64,000 nucleotides of DNA from SZUA-545 sp050297855 (lineage in GTDB: Bacteria > Campylobacterota > Campylobacteria > Campylobacterales > SZUA-545): the NCBI GenBank assembly GCA_050297855.1, contig JBNKTC010000010.1, forward strand, positions 248,001 through 312,000, read 5' to 3'. Made by a program: the position numbers and the translations under genes. A model generated the notes under the pieces. That model was not told the DNA's origin and searched no databases. It worked only from the letters and a program-made list of their open reading frames with translations. Of the stretch, positions 17,163 through 26,698 are shown in pieces (position 1 is the stretch's first letter; the number at the start of each line of letters is the position of its first letter).

Positions 17163-18632
17163 GTGAAAAGAGTCCTGATTGTTGAAGACAGCAAACTCTT
17201 CTCATTCGTCCTTAATCAGAAGGTACGCCAGCTGGGTGACTTCGAGCCCGTTATCGTACACACCTACGACGATGCTGTTAAAGCGTTGGAGGACGGACGC
17301 TTTTTTGCAGCCATTTTGGACATGGTGGTCCCCGGCGGGGAGAACGGGGAGGTCCTTGATCTGACCCTTGCAAAGGCGATCCCTTCCATCGTCCTGACCA
17401 GCCGTGACGACAAGGCTTTTAAGGATCATATCTCCTCAAAGAATATCGTCGATTATGTGATCAAAGAGAGTAACGAGGATATCGCCTACGCGGTCAACCT
17501 GCTGGGACGTATCCACAGAAACCGGAAGATCAAAGTCCTTGTCGTCGACGACTCCAAGACCTTCCGCAGCTATGTCTCCCGCCTTATGGAACTTCACCTG
17601 TTTGACATCCATACCGCCTCGGACGGGGAAGAGGGGCTTAAGGTACTTGAAAACAATCCCGATATCAAAATGGTGCTTACCGATTACAATATGCCGAAAA
17701 TGGACGGTCTCTCCTTCACCAAGGTGCTGAGGCGGAAGTTTAAAAAGGATGCGGTCGCGGTGATCGTCCTCTCGGCAAACGAGGAGGAGGGGATCGCATC
17801 GCGTTTTCTCAAGTTCGGTGCCAATGACTATATTAAAAAACCCTTCTCCAACGAGGAGTTTTTCAGCCGCATCTACCTCAATATCGAGAACATCGAGCAT
17901 ATCCGCAGATCACGCCTGCTCAACCGCGAGCTCAGAAAGATCAACCAGTACCATGTCGTAGAGCAGAAAAAAGCACGGAGAAAACAGAAAAACATCGTGG
18001 TCAACGAATTAAAAGAGGACAGGATCTGGTCGGTCAACTGTTTTTACAAGGCGGCCGATATTCTTAGCGGGGACAGCTATTCGGTCCATAAAAAAGAGGA
18101 CGGCAGCATTGTCGCCTACCTGATCGACGGGATGGGGCACGGGATTCTACCCTCCCTGACCACCTTCGCCGTGGCGGCCCATATCCGTCAGTTTATCGGC
18201 TACACCAACAGCCTGGAAGAGCTGGGGCAGCGGCTGCTGGAAGCGCTGCGCGAGATCCTCGACGAGGAGGAGCAGCTCTCCTACTCGATCTTTCATATAG
18301 CGGCCGACGGCAAACGGATGGATTACTCCATCGGGGGGATGTATCCTGCCATGCTGCGGGACGGTACACGGGTGATCCCGCTGAAGGCGAACTCCCTCCC
18401 CATCCTCAATTTTTCCCAGTCGATCGTGATCAACCACGTGGAAGTGGAGTCGTTTGATCAGCTCCTTGTCTACAGTGACGGTCTGATCGAAGAGGAACAC
18501 AGTATCTGCGAGTCGTGTACACCGGAGATGATGCTGCATGACGAGGGGGTCTACAACCAGGTGATAGCGGCCCTGCAGGATAAAAAGACCGAGGACGATG
18601 TGACGATCCTTGCGCTTAAAAGGAACGGGTAG
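17163..18632 (+). CDS. Double-receiver PP2C phosphatase response regulator
   Basis: A 489-residue protein: receiver 1 at about 3-115 (acidic ED at 8-9, KES as the Lys site), receiver 2 at about 123-240 (VVDDS, LTDYNMP as phosphoacceptor, KKP), a helical linker, then a SpoIIE/PP2C phosphatase at about 290-487 with ADILSGD, DGMGHG, VYSDGLIEE and EDDVT. These keep the metal-binding aspartates, so it should be an active serine/threonine phosphatase. Such enzymes usually act on anti-sigma-factor antagonists; no partner gene is nearby. It starts with GTG, and its stop codon directly abuts the xseA ATG. Confidence 0.92.
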   Translation: MKRVLIVEDSKLFSFVLNQKVRQLGDFEPVIVHTYDDAVKALEDGRFFAAILDMVVPGGENGEVLDLTLAKAIPSIVLTSRDDKAFKDHISSKNIVDYVIKESNEDIAYAVNLLGRIHRNRKIKVLVVDDSKTFRSYVSRLMELHLFDIHTASDGEEGLKVLENNPDIKMVLTDYNMPKMDGLSFTKVLRRKFKKDAVAVIVLSANEEEGIASRFLKFGANDYIKKPFSNEEFFSRIYLNIENIEHIRRSRLLNRELRKINQYHVVEQKKARRKQKNIVVNELKEDRIWSVNCFYKAADILSGDSYSVHKKEDGSIVAYLIDGMGHGILPSLTTFAVAAHIRQFIGYTNSLEELGQRLLEALREILDEEEQLSYSIFHIAADGKRMDYSIGGMYPAMLRDGTRVIPLKANSLPILNFSQSIVINHVEVESFDQLLVYSDGLIEEEHSICESCTPEMMLHDEGVYNQVIAALQDKKTEDDVTILALKRNG

Positions 18633-19886
18633 ATGCGGACGGTGACGGTTTCGGACCTGAATAACCAGATCAAAGCGATCCTGGAGAGTACCTTTGAGCG
18701 CGTCAGTGTGGAAGGGGAGGTCTCCAATGTCACCTATCATACCAGCGGCCATGTCTATTTTTCGCTAAAAGATGAAAAGTCTTCGATCAAGTGCGTGATG
18801 TTCCGCGGCAATGCCGCACGGCTGAAATTCCGGATCGAACGGGGGATGCACCTTGTCTGTGAGGGGGGTGTAAGCGTTTATACCCCGCGGGGGGATTACC
18901 AGCTCAACTGCTTTACGGCCATGCCCGCCGGGGAGGGTGCCCTGGCCGTCGCCTACGAACAGCTTAAAAAGAAGCTGGCATCCAAGGGCTATTTTGAAGA
19001 GAACCGGAAAAAAACGCTGCCAAGGCTTCCCAGGCGGATCGCCGTCATCACCTCCGCGACCGGGGCCGCGATCCAGGATATGCTCAAAGTCGCTGGCAAG
19101 CGGTGGAACCTGCTGCAGATCACCCTTTACAATACGATCGTCCAGGGTGAGGCGTCGGCACCTTCCATTGCCGCCAACATAGCACGGGCCGATGCGGCGG
19201 GGTATGACGTGATCGTTATCGGCCGCGGTGGCGGTAGCATCGAAGATCTCTGGGCCTTTAACGAAGAGGTTGTTGCCGATGCCGTCTATAATGCCAAGAC
19301 GCCTGTCGTCTCAGCCGTGGGGCATGAAGTGGATTTCGTCATCAGCGACTTTGTTGCGGACAAGAGGGCTGCGACGCCCAGTGCGGCGATGGAGATCCTG
19401 TTGCCTGACCAGGCGGAGGTACTTCACTATATCGATACGGTAATGGACCGTTACGAAACGGCACTGAGGACCCACCTTTCCAAAAAGGGCGAAGCGCTTG
19501 AGCATCTTCGCAAGATGCTGCAGTCGCGTTCGATGAGTGCCAAGGTCGAGATGCTGCAGCGGGAAGCGGAGTCACTCAGGCGGCGGATGACGGAGTTTCG
19601 CAGCTTTTACCTCCAACAGAAAGCAAGCGGGCTGCATCCGCTTAAGCGTGAACTGAAGGGGCGTATGGAGGCGTTTTTATCCCAAAAAGAGTACCGCCTG
19701 CAGGTCATGCAGCAGCGTCTGGATGATGCCGATCCGGCAACCCGCCTGCTCCCCCATACCGCCCAGGTGATCAAAGGGGGGAAAAGCACGTCGCTGGATG
19801 CTGTGGAAAGAGGGGAAAGATTCATACTGGTGGATGCACGGGTACGTATCGAGGCCGAGGCGGTTTCAAAGGAGTTTTTGGAATAG
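18633..19886 (+). CDS. xseA: Exodeoxyribonuclease VII large subunit
   Basis: A 417-residue subunit of ExoVII, which degrades single-stranded DNA. The N-terminal OB fold (TVSDLNNQIKAILESTFERVSVEGEVSN) is followed by the catalytic domain with TSATGAAIQDML, VIGRGGGSIEDLWAFN and SAVGHEVDFVISDFVAD, then a coiled-coil region from about 265 to 380. There is no gap after the preceding stop codon. xseB is not in the window. Confidence 0.96.
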   Translation: MRTVTVSDLNNQIKAILESTFERVSVEGEVSNVTYHTSGHVYFSLKDEKSSIKCVMFRGNAARLKFRIERGMHLVCEGGVSVYTPRGDYQLNCFTAMPAGEGALAVAYEQLKKKLASKGYFEENRKKTLPRLPRRIAVITSATGAAIQDMLKVAGKRWNLLQITLYNTIVQGEASAPSIAANIARADAAGYDVIVIGRGGGSIEDLWAFNEEVVADAVYNAKTPVVSAVGHEVDFVISDFVADKRAATPSAAMEILLPDQAEVLHYIDTVMDRYETALRTHLSKKGEALEHLRKMLQSRSMSAKVEMLQREAESLRRRMTEFRSFYLQQKASGLHPLKRELKGRMEAFLSQKEYRLQVMQQRLDDADPATRLLPHTAQVIKGGKSTSLDAVERGERFILVDARVRIEAEAVSKEFLE

Positions 19887-19922
19887 TTTTTGCGAAAAAG
19901 TTGGAATGGATTTTGCTGGTTA

Positions 19923-19945
19923 GTCCCTAGATTTTAGCGAGGGAC
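19923..19945 (+). promoter_or_regulatory. Hairpin overlapping the ribosome site of the giant secreted protein
   Basis: GTCCCT at 19923-19928 pairs with AGGGAC at 19940-19945 around an 11-nt loop. The right arm contains the GAGGGA Shine-Dalgarno of the ATG at 19951. Folding would hide the ribosome site, so translation may be controlled. This is seen in sequence; the effect is inferred. Confidence 0.4.
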
Positions 19946-19950
19946 AATCA

Positions 19951-22900
19951 ATGCGAATCAAACGTTTTATCTTTCTTTTTTTGGCCTTCTTCTCTGTAAT
20001 AAACGCCAAGACCTACCAGGTGGAGATCACACCGAATGTCTGGCAGCTTGTCGGAGTCAACGGTTTCCATAAAGACAGTTCTTCCCAGGTCGGGTTTATC
20101 AGTAACGGCTCGTATGCCACGCTCAAAGATACAAACGATACCGATGACAATATGACCTATGACCGCAACAGTTCCAACGCTCTCAATACGATCAGTACCC
20201 CGGATACCGGGGACGTCACCCTCTCTACCCTGGGGATCAAGATCCTAAACGGGGTCTACCCCAAACTCTCCGCAGTCCAGATCAACTACCAATATAAGCT
20301 AAAAGACGACGCTCTCAGCCTCTATACGATGTATGTGACCAGTGCCGGGACACGTGCCAAACCCAATATCAAGATCGAGTACCAGTCCGATTATGAAGGG
20401 GAACCTTTTTATATCAGTACGGGGGACGGCAATACCTATGTGGGGACCTTCTCTTCGGCATCGACCTATGACAAACCGCAGCTCTTGACTCTCAATGCCG
20501 TCAAATCCTATACCAAGATCACCGAGATATTTGATATGAATCTCAGTGACAATAACCTGAGCGGACTGGATACTTTCGATCCTGGTGGATCGGAGATGAC
20601 AAAGCTGAGTGCGTACCCTGATACCAACTTGACGATCTTTTCATGGAGCAGTGCGGATCAGCAGTGGAATTTTTATCGTTCAGGAAGCGGAGTCAGTGAT
20701 TTTACTGAAATGGAAGCGGGACGGGGCTATTGGGTCAAACTCAATACGAACAAGAATACTACACCGGGTATGATCCTGGGTGAAGGCGGGATCCAGGGTA
20801 GTAGTACATTCCAGTCAATGACGGACCGGCGGTGGAATCTTCTCTCCTTTGATGACTCTTATTTAGTGGATAACTCCAGTGCTATCTTTGTTGATTCCAC
20901 TGCATATAATACTTCAGGGATCTCTATACGCCGCGGTATTTTTCATCATGATATTATTACTGTCCCAACATCCATATGTAATAGCGATATTAATGTTTCA
21001 GCCTATATCAACAATGCCATCCAGATAATGGACAGCAATGGTTCCAGTCATTGGAATTTAAGAGCATATCCCGCAACCTATCCCGCTTCGGGAATTTTGC
21101 TGATGTCAGATGAGAATATCGATGTTAATGCGACTACCGCGACAATCAACCTTTATAAAACGGTCGGTGATAGTACCCTAACTACCTCATTTTTTCCTTC
21201 ATTGACAAGTGAGACACCAAGTACGACCTATACGATGCTAACGACTCAGCAGATAGATGAATATATGCTGGCAGTCAAAATCAACAGGGACTTGCTGCTG
21301 GATCTTCCTAATGACGGCTTGCGCAAAGGGAAGCTGGAAGTCGGGTATATTGATGGGAATACCTTCAGTATTGATATCTCAGCTGAAGCGACTTTTAGCG
21401 ATATAGCAGCAGCGATCAGTACGGATATGCTTGCCAATGTTCCAAATAGCGGCGATGCCGGAGCCGTCGCCATCGATACCGATTTTGACGGGACCGAGGA
21501 TACGGTCGTGATCGCTTCAACGGCACGTTTTACCCTCAAGGATGCGACATTCGTACGTACCTACGAGTTTTTGAGCAACGGCACGGCAACGATGGCTTAT
21601 GTCTACAGCGACAACGGCTTTAACGCCTTTACGAGTGTCGCCGGTGACCTGGCCTCTACCGTGGCAAACATCAATCTAAAAGAGCCGTTAAGCGGGGTTT
21701 CGGGATATGTCATTGACGGGACCAATGACCGTTTTATGCTGGTATCGGATTCATTCAGGGAGTTTAATATTATTGAAGGGGAGGCGGACAACCAGTACAA
21801 TATCATCAGCTATGATAATAATGCGACGGTCTTCGGTGCGGTGCGTGAAGTATTTACGATCCCTCAGCTCTCGGCCGGGCCGCTGTTTACTTTTAGTGAA
21901 GGGAATGTCACCAACTGGACGATCGATGCGGCATCGCTGACATCGGGTGCCGTTACTATCGGGGTGCCGAAGTCCGTCTCGCCGATAAATGATAACCTCA
22001 ATTATATGGCGCAGCAGGTTGATGACTTCACCGTCGATTCACCGGCCTATGATCTTGCGGATTTGGACCTGACGGTTGAAAATGTCTACGGCGGACAGCT
22101 TCAGGGTGGGTATATCTACTGGCAAAGTTCCGACCTGACAATGGATCCGTCCATCTATAACAAGTCAGAAAATTTTAGCCTGCATAAGATGAACCGAAAC
22201 CGCGGCTACTGGGCATACCTTGCCACTAAGGCAGCCAGTACGATCAGTATCGATTCCATCAGCTATTCGGGTTCGATCGATCACTTTATGGATAATAACT
22301 TTACCTATGCAAAAAATGCGACGGGAAGCGTCAGTAACTACTTTGATCAGACGATGACGGTGAACGTCGACGGCCTGGATGCTGCGACCTCCTCTTCGGT
22401 CTACCGAGCAGAGCTGATTATTGACGGGAAAAAGAACGCGTTGGTGCGCCAGGGTGCATCATCGCTGTTTGTCTCCAACCTCAACTCCTTTGAATCGGAC
22501 GGGATCGAAGTACGGGAGTATCCGGCACTTAACAAGACGATGCAGATCCGGGTATATGACGGCTTTAACAACCGTGAGACTTTTGATATAACCAACTTCA
22601 ATACGACCAAACCGGGGACGCCGACTGTGGCTCACCTGATCCACCCTACAAGTCACATCGACTACCTGACGATCAGTCTATCCAGCGGGAGTGTGATCAA
22701 GATCTTTGACGGGAACATCTCGGACTATTCAGGGTATCAGGAGAACAATCTTCTGGTCTCATCCGACACCCTCACTCAGTATAGCGGCAAGTATGTATAC
22801 AACCCCGCTTCCAATACCGATGTGGGGTACGGGACGGTGGGGAAACCCTATTATGATCTTCGTGTGATAATCGCCAACAGCGACGATCTCTGGTCAGATA

Positions 22901-23379
22901 TGCGCCGGGTCTTTTGGGCCCCGGTCTATAAAGGGACCCATATCCTTTCGGACGATGATACGCCCTTCACTGATTACGACAGCTCCCCGGTCGCATACAG
23001 CGTACTGGGTGACAACCCGTATGACTGGGTCGATGGTAACAATGATCCGATAGACAGCGGGGTACAGCTGCGTACGGATGACAATGACACCCTCGTGGAC
23101 ACGACATTGACGATGGCGTATAAGCCAAAGAACGTGACGATCGATACCTCCATTCCCTACACGGCCTACCTGTCGGACAATAATGCAACGGACGGGCAGC
23201 TCGGTATCATCACCTACGCTTCCGAGTACCAGGGGACGGTCTTTTACATCTATCACAAAGAGAACGACAAACTCTACTACGGGGTTTTCCCCGGGAACGG
23301 TGTAAACGACACCAATGCGACGATGTATCCTCTGACGGAGATCGATACGGACCAGACGTTCAGTAAACCGTCCCTTTAA
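19951..23379 (+). CDS. Giant secreted protein of unknown function
   Basis: A 1142-residue exported protein with a Sec signal (MRIKRFIFLFLAFFSVINA, cleavage near 19). The mature part is rich in Asp, Asn, Ser, Thr and Tyr, has few cysteines and looks all-beta. Two kinds of internal similarity can be seen. Near each end stands a Y-x-S-[DE]-Y-[EQ]-G-x-x-F-Y-I block followed by TYVGTF or YYGVF (about 144-166 and 1089-1113). A W...GYW module occurs at about 239-261 (WNFY to RGYW) and again further on (IYWQ to RGYWAYL). No autotransporter barrel, sortase signal or transmembrane end is visible. It stands 64 bp after xseA. Confidence 0.85.
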   Translation: MRIKRFIFLFLAFFSVINAKTYQVEITPNVWQLVGVNGFHKDSSSQVGFISNGSYATLKDTNDTDDNMTYDRNSSNALNTISTPDTGDVTLSTLGIKILNGVYPKLSAVQINYQYKLKDDALSLYTMYVTSAGTRAKPNIKIEYQSDYEGEPFYISTGDGNTYVGTFSSASTYDKPQLLTLNAVKSYTKITEIFDMNLSDNNLSGLDTFDPGGSEMTKLSAYPDTNLTIFSWSSADQQWNFYRSGSGVSDFTEMEAGRGYWVKLNTNKNTTPGMILGEGGIQGSSTFQSMTDRRWNLLSFDDSYLVDNSSAIFVDSTAYNTSGISIRRGIFHHDIITVPTSICNSDINVSAYINNAIQIMDSNGSSHWNLRAYPATYPASGILLMSDENIDVNATTATINLYKTVGDSTLTTSFFPSLTSETPSTTYTMLTTQQIDEYMLAVKINRDLLLDLPNDGLRKGKLEVGYIDGNTFSIDISAEATFSDIAAAISTDMLANVPNSGDAGAVAIDTDFDGTEDTVVIASTARFTLKDATFVRTYEFLSNGTATMAYVYSDNGFNAFTSVAGDLASTVANINLKEPLSGVSGYVIDGTNDRFMLVSDSFREFNIIEGEADNQYNIISYDNNATVFGAVREVFTIPQLSAGPLFTFSEGNVTNWTIDAASLTSGAVTIGVPKSVSPINDNLNYMAQQVDDFTVDSPAYDLADLDLTVENVYGGQLQGGYIYWQSSDLTMDPSIYNKSENFSLHKMNRNRGYWAYLATKAASTISIDSISYSGSIDHFMDNNFTYAKNATGSVSNYFDQTMTVNVDGLDAATSSSVYRAELIIDGKKNALVRQGASSLFVSNLNSFESDGIEVREYPALNKTMQIRVYDGFNNRETFDITNFNTTKPGTPTVAHLIHPTSHIDYLTISLSSGSVIKIFDGNISDYSGYQENNLLVSSDTLTQYSGKYVYNPASNTDVGYGTVGKPYYDLRVIIANSDDLWSDMRRVFWAPVYKGTHILSDDDTPFTDYDSSPVAYSVLGDNPYDWVDGNNDPIDSGVQLRTDDNDTLVDTTLTMAYKPKNVTIDTSIPYTAYLSDNNATDGQLGIITYASEYQGTVFYIYHKENDKLYYGVFPGNGVNDTNATMYPLTEIDTDQTFSKPSL

Positions 23380-23423
23380 GAAGAGGGGATGGTATCACAG
23401 ACATCAAAAAGATGAGGTAAGGA

Positions 23424-25424
23424 TCAGGCGACGTCGGGTGTAGGTTCGCCGAAATGGTAGCCCTGGGAGAAGTCGATACCCATATCCAGAACGATCTTCT
23501 GGACCGCTTCGTTGTGAACGAATTCGGCAATGGTCTTTGCCCCCAGTTTTTTGGCAAAGATGGCGATCGTCTGGGTGACGATCTGTGAGCTTTGGTCATC
23601 CACAAGCCCTTTGATCAGGGAGCCGTCGATCTTGATAAAGTCCACATTGAGGTTGATGAGGTGCTGGAAGTTGGAGTAGCCGCTGCCGAAATCGTCGATG
23701 GCAACCTTGCAGCCCAGTGCCTTCACCTCGTCAAAAAAGGCTTTGATCTCGTCGTAGCGTTCGAACCCTTCCGATTCGAGGATCTCGACGACAAAACGGT
23801 CCGCGATACCGCACGCTTTGATCTTCTCGATGAGGTACCCCTTGGTCTCTTCGTTCAGGACATCGGAGGCGGTAAGATTGATCGAGAAGCTGTAGGGCTT
23901 GTCTTTGAACGTCTCGAAGACCTTATCGATCATTATACGTGTCAGTTTATGATAGAGCTTTGCCTTGACCGCGATGTCTAGGAAACGGAACGGCGAGATG
24001 ATACGGTCATCATCGAGCATCCGGATGAGGGCTTCATACTTGACGATCTTGCCCGTTGCGTTGTCGATGATCGGCTGGTAGAAGGGGACGAGTTTATCCC
24101 CGTAGATCGCCTCTTTGAGTTTTTTGGACCAGATGATATTGTTCTCATGCTCTTTTTCGACAAAGGGTACGTCCTCAAAGCTGATGCTGTCGATACGGTG
24201 GGTCTTGGCGTATTTCAGGGCCATGTCTGCATTGGCGATGATGTTCTCTTTGGTAAAGCTGTAGCCAATGGTGGCGCTGAGGTTGATCTTGTTGCCGTTG
24301 ATATCGAATTCGTGTTTTTCAATCAGCTTATTAATTGTCTCCGGCAGCCGGCACTCCTCCTGGTTCGCTTCGGAGAGCAGGACGGCGAACTCATCGCTGG
24401 AGAGCTTGTAGAGCTTGGCATTTGCGATATCACGGATAAAGTTGTTCAGGATCGCCGTCACCTCGATGAGGATCGTATCCCCGGCCGCATTGCCGTAAAA
24501 GTCGTTGATATCCTTAAAGGAGTCGAGGTTGATCGTCAGGAGCACCGGGTTGTCGGTGATATTGATATCCTTGGAGAGTGCGGCACGGTTGGGAAAGCCC
24601 GTCAGCGGGTCGGTAAAGATCTGTTCGATCAGCTTGGTGACATTATTGCGCAGTTCCACATACTCGATCACCTCGTGGTTCTGGTCGAGGATCGGGACGA
24701 TGGTCAGGTTGACATAGAAGATCTCCCCGTTTTTGCGGCGGTTCTTAATCAGCCCCTTAAAGATCTCTTTTCGGTTTTTTGCCGCCTTGATCCCCTTCTG
24801 CTGGTCGTAGTTCTCATCGTCGCATTTGATGATATGGTGAGTCTGCCCCAGGAGTTCGTCACGGCTGTAGCCGGTGATCTTGCAGAACTCTTCGTTGACC
24901 TCGACGATCTTCCCTTCCGGGTCGGTGATGGAGACAATGGAGCTCGCCTCGACGGCGTTTTTGTATTCGGTGAGCATCTTGAGGTTTTTGGTCAGCTCGA
25001 GGTTGCTCTTTTCCAGACGGGACTCGTAGGTCACTTCCCGTACACAGTGCATGATGGCCGCAAAGAGTTTTTCGCTGTCGATGGGTTTGAGGACAAACTG
25101 GTTGATCCCGGTGTCGATAGCTTCAAGGAGGAAGCTGGTGTCGTTAAAGGCAGTCGTAATGATAATGGGAACGCTCCGGGAGTGTTCCCGTATCTTTTTG
25201 GACATCTCCAGGCCGTCCATGATCGGCATTTTGATGTCGGTGATGATCAGGTCGGGGGTGTGCTCGACAAAAGCCTCATACCCCTCCTGACCGTTGGATG
25301 CGAGGATCAGTTCCCCGCTTCGGCGTTTGATAATAGACGCAAGAGCGTTTTGAACATCCGGCTCATCCTCGACGTAGAGGACTTTTAAGGTCTTGAGTTC
25401 TTCAACGAGCTCCTGGTCAAACAC
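23424..25424 (-). CDS. Response regulator with PAS, degenerate GGDEF and EAL domains
   Basis: A 666-residue protein. The receiver (13-120) has acidic ED, phosphoacceptor D63 and K113. A PAS domain follows at about 150-265, a GGDEF-like domain at about 270-415 whose motif reads SSDEF (342-346) and so has probably lost synthase activity, and an EAL domain from about 430. The EAL domain keeps YEALIR (464-466), INLT, EILE, IDDFGSGYSN, KIDGS and QGYHFGEP, so it should hydrolyse cyclic di-GMP when the receiver is phosphorylated. The same layout without PAS recurs at 57468-59150. It converges with the giant secreted protein and lies 8 nt downstream of leuC on the same strand. Confidence 0.93.
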   Translation of the reverse strand: MFDQELVEELKTLKVLYVEDEPDVQNALASIIKRRSGELILASNGQEGYEAFVEHTPDLIITDIKMPIMDGLEMSKKIREHSRSVPIIITTAFNDTSFLLEAIDTGINQFVLKPIDSEKLFAAIMHCVREVTYESRLEKSNLELTKNLKMLTEYKNAVEASSIVSITDPEGKIVEVNEEFCKITGYSRDELLGQTHHIIKCDDENYDQQKGIKAAKNRKEIFKGLIKNRRKNGEIFYVNLTIVPILDQNHEVIEYVELRNNVTKLIEQIFTDPLTGFPNRAALSKDINITDNPVLLTINLDSFKDINDFYGNAAGDTILIEVTAILNNFIRDIANAKLYKLSSDEFAVLLSEANQEECRLPETINKLIEKHEFDINGNKINLSATIGYSFTKENIIANADMALKYAKTHRIDSISFEDVPFVEKEHENNIIWSKKLKEAIYGDKLVPFYQPIIDNATGKIVKYEALIRMLDDDRIISPFRFLDIAVKAKLYHKLTRIMIDKVFETFKDKPYSFSINLTASDVLNEETKGYLIEKIKACGIADRFVVEILESEGFERYDEIKAFFDEVKALGCKVAIDDFGSGYSNFQHLINLNVDFIKIDGSLIKGLVDDQSSQIVTQTIAIFAKKLGAKTIAEFVHNEAVQKIVLDMGIDFSQGYHFGEPTPDVA

Positions 25425-25432
25425 GGCGGGTC

Positions 25433-26698
25433 CTAAATATCTTTGGGGTCGGCGATCTTGCCGGCGATGGCACTGGCCGCTGCTACGGCGGAGTTGGCCA
25501 GGTAGACTTCACTGCTTCGGTCGCCCATGCGGCCGACGAAGTTCCTGTTTGTCGTGGAGACACACTTCTCGCCTGCACCCAGGATCCCCATATAGCCGCC
25601 CAGGCAGGCGCCGCATGTAGGATTGGAGAAGACGGCACCGGCTTCGATAAAGATGTCCGTCAGGCCCTCTTTTTCCGCCTGCAGGGCGATCTTCTGGGTC
25701 GCCGGTGTGATGATCAGCCGCGTATGGCGTGCCACTTTTTTACCCTTCAGGATCTCCGCGGCGATACGCAGGTCGCTAAGGCGTCCGTTGGTACAGCTTC
25801 CGATAAAGACCTGGTCGATCCTGATATCGTCGGCTACGGCCGTTGAGAGCGGCTTGCCATTCGATGGCAGGAACGGGTAGGCGATGACCGGTTCGAGCTG
25901 ATTTACATCGATCTCCAGGACCTGGCAGTAGGTGGCATCCGCGTCGGAGTGGAAAAACTTCGGTTCGCGAGCCAGATCTTTATCCGCCAGGAACTCTTTG
26001 GTGATCGCATCCGGTGCGATAATGCCGTTTTTGGCACCCGCTTCGATGGCCATGTTACAGAGGCTGAAGCGGTCATCCATCGGTAGGCTGTCGATCGTAT
26101 CACCCGTAAACTCCAGGGCTTTGTAGAGGGCACCGCTGACACCGATTTGTCTGATCACTTCCAGGATCAGGTCTTTCCCGGTTACATTGGGGCGCAGTTT
26201 TCCCGTGAAGACGACTTTGATCGTTTCCGGTACCCTGAACCAGTTCTTGCCCGTGATCATCGTGTAGGCGAGATCCGTACTTCCCATCCCGGTGGAAAAC
26301 GCCCCCAGCGCTCCGTGGGTACAGGTGTGGGAGTCGGCCCCGATGATGACGTCGCCGGAGACGACCAGTCCCTTCTCCGGAAGGAGGGCATGCTCGATCC
26401 CCATATCCTTTTCGTCGAAGAAGTTTTTCAGGTCGTGCTCGTAGGCGAACTCACGGCTGATCTTCGCCTGGTTTGCACTGGCGATGTCCTTCGCCGGAAT
26501 GAAGTGATCGAGAACGATGGAGAACCCGTCGGGGTTGGCCAGTTTTTTGGCACCGCTGTCTCTAAAAGCTTTAATCGAGATCGGGGTGGTGATATCATTC
26601 CCGATCGTCATATCAACATTACATTTAACGATATCCCCTGCATAGACCGTTTTGCCCGCGTGGTCGGAAAATATCTTTTCTGTAATCGTTTGTCCCAT
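25433..26698 (-). CDS. leuC: 3-isopropylmalate dehydratase large subunit
   Basis: A 421-residue aconitase-family enzyme of the LeuC/homoaconitase type, which isomerises 2- to 3-isopropylmalate in leucine synthesis. Motifs: DHFIPAKD, GADSHTCTHGALGAFSTGMGSTD, FIGSCTNGRLSDLR and NPTCGACLGG; the three cysteines that hold the [4Fe-4S] cluster lie in the last two and the CTN loop. The ATG at 26698 has AGGA 9 nt upstream, better placed than the in-frame TTG nine bases earlier. leuD is not in the window. The length rules out full-size aconitase. Confidence 0.94.
   Translation of the reverse strand: MGQTITEKIFSDHAGKTVYAGDIVKCNVDMTIGNDITTPISIKAFRDSGAKKLANPDGFSIVLDHFIPAKDIASANQAKISREFAYEHDLKNFFDEKDMGIEHALLPEKGLVVSGDVIIGADSHTCTHGALGAFSTGMGSTDLAYTMITGKNWFRVPETIKVVFTGKLRPNVTGKDLILEVIRQIGVSGALYKALEFTGDTIDSLPMDDRFSLCNMAIEAGAKNGIIAPDAITKEFLADKDLAREPKFFHSDADATYCQVLEIDVNQLEPVIAYPFLPSNGKPLSTAVADDIRIDQVFIGSCTNGRLSDLRIAAEILKGKKVARHTRLIITPATQKIALQAEKEGLTDIFIEAGAVFSNPTCGACLGGYMGILGAGEKCVSTTNRNFVGRMGDRSSEVYLANSAVAAASAIAGKIADPKDI

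Noticed and set aside
24147..25388. 413-residue open frame opposite the REC-PAS-GGDEF-EAL gene
   Set aside because: The minus-strand reading has four clear domains; the plus-strand frame is its mirror shadow.
25433..26698. Aconitase
   Set aside because: At 421 residues it matches LeuC/homoaconitase large subunits; aconitases are about twice as long and include the swivel domain.
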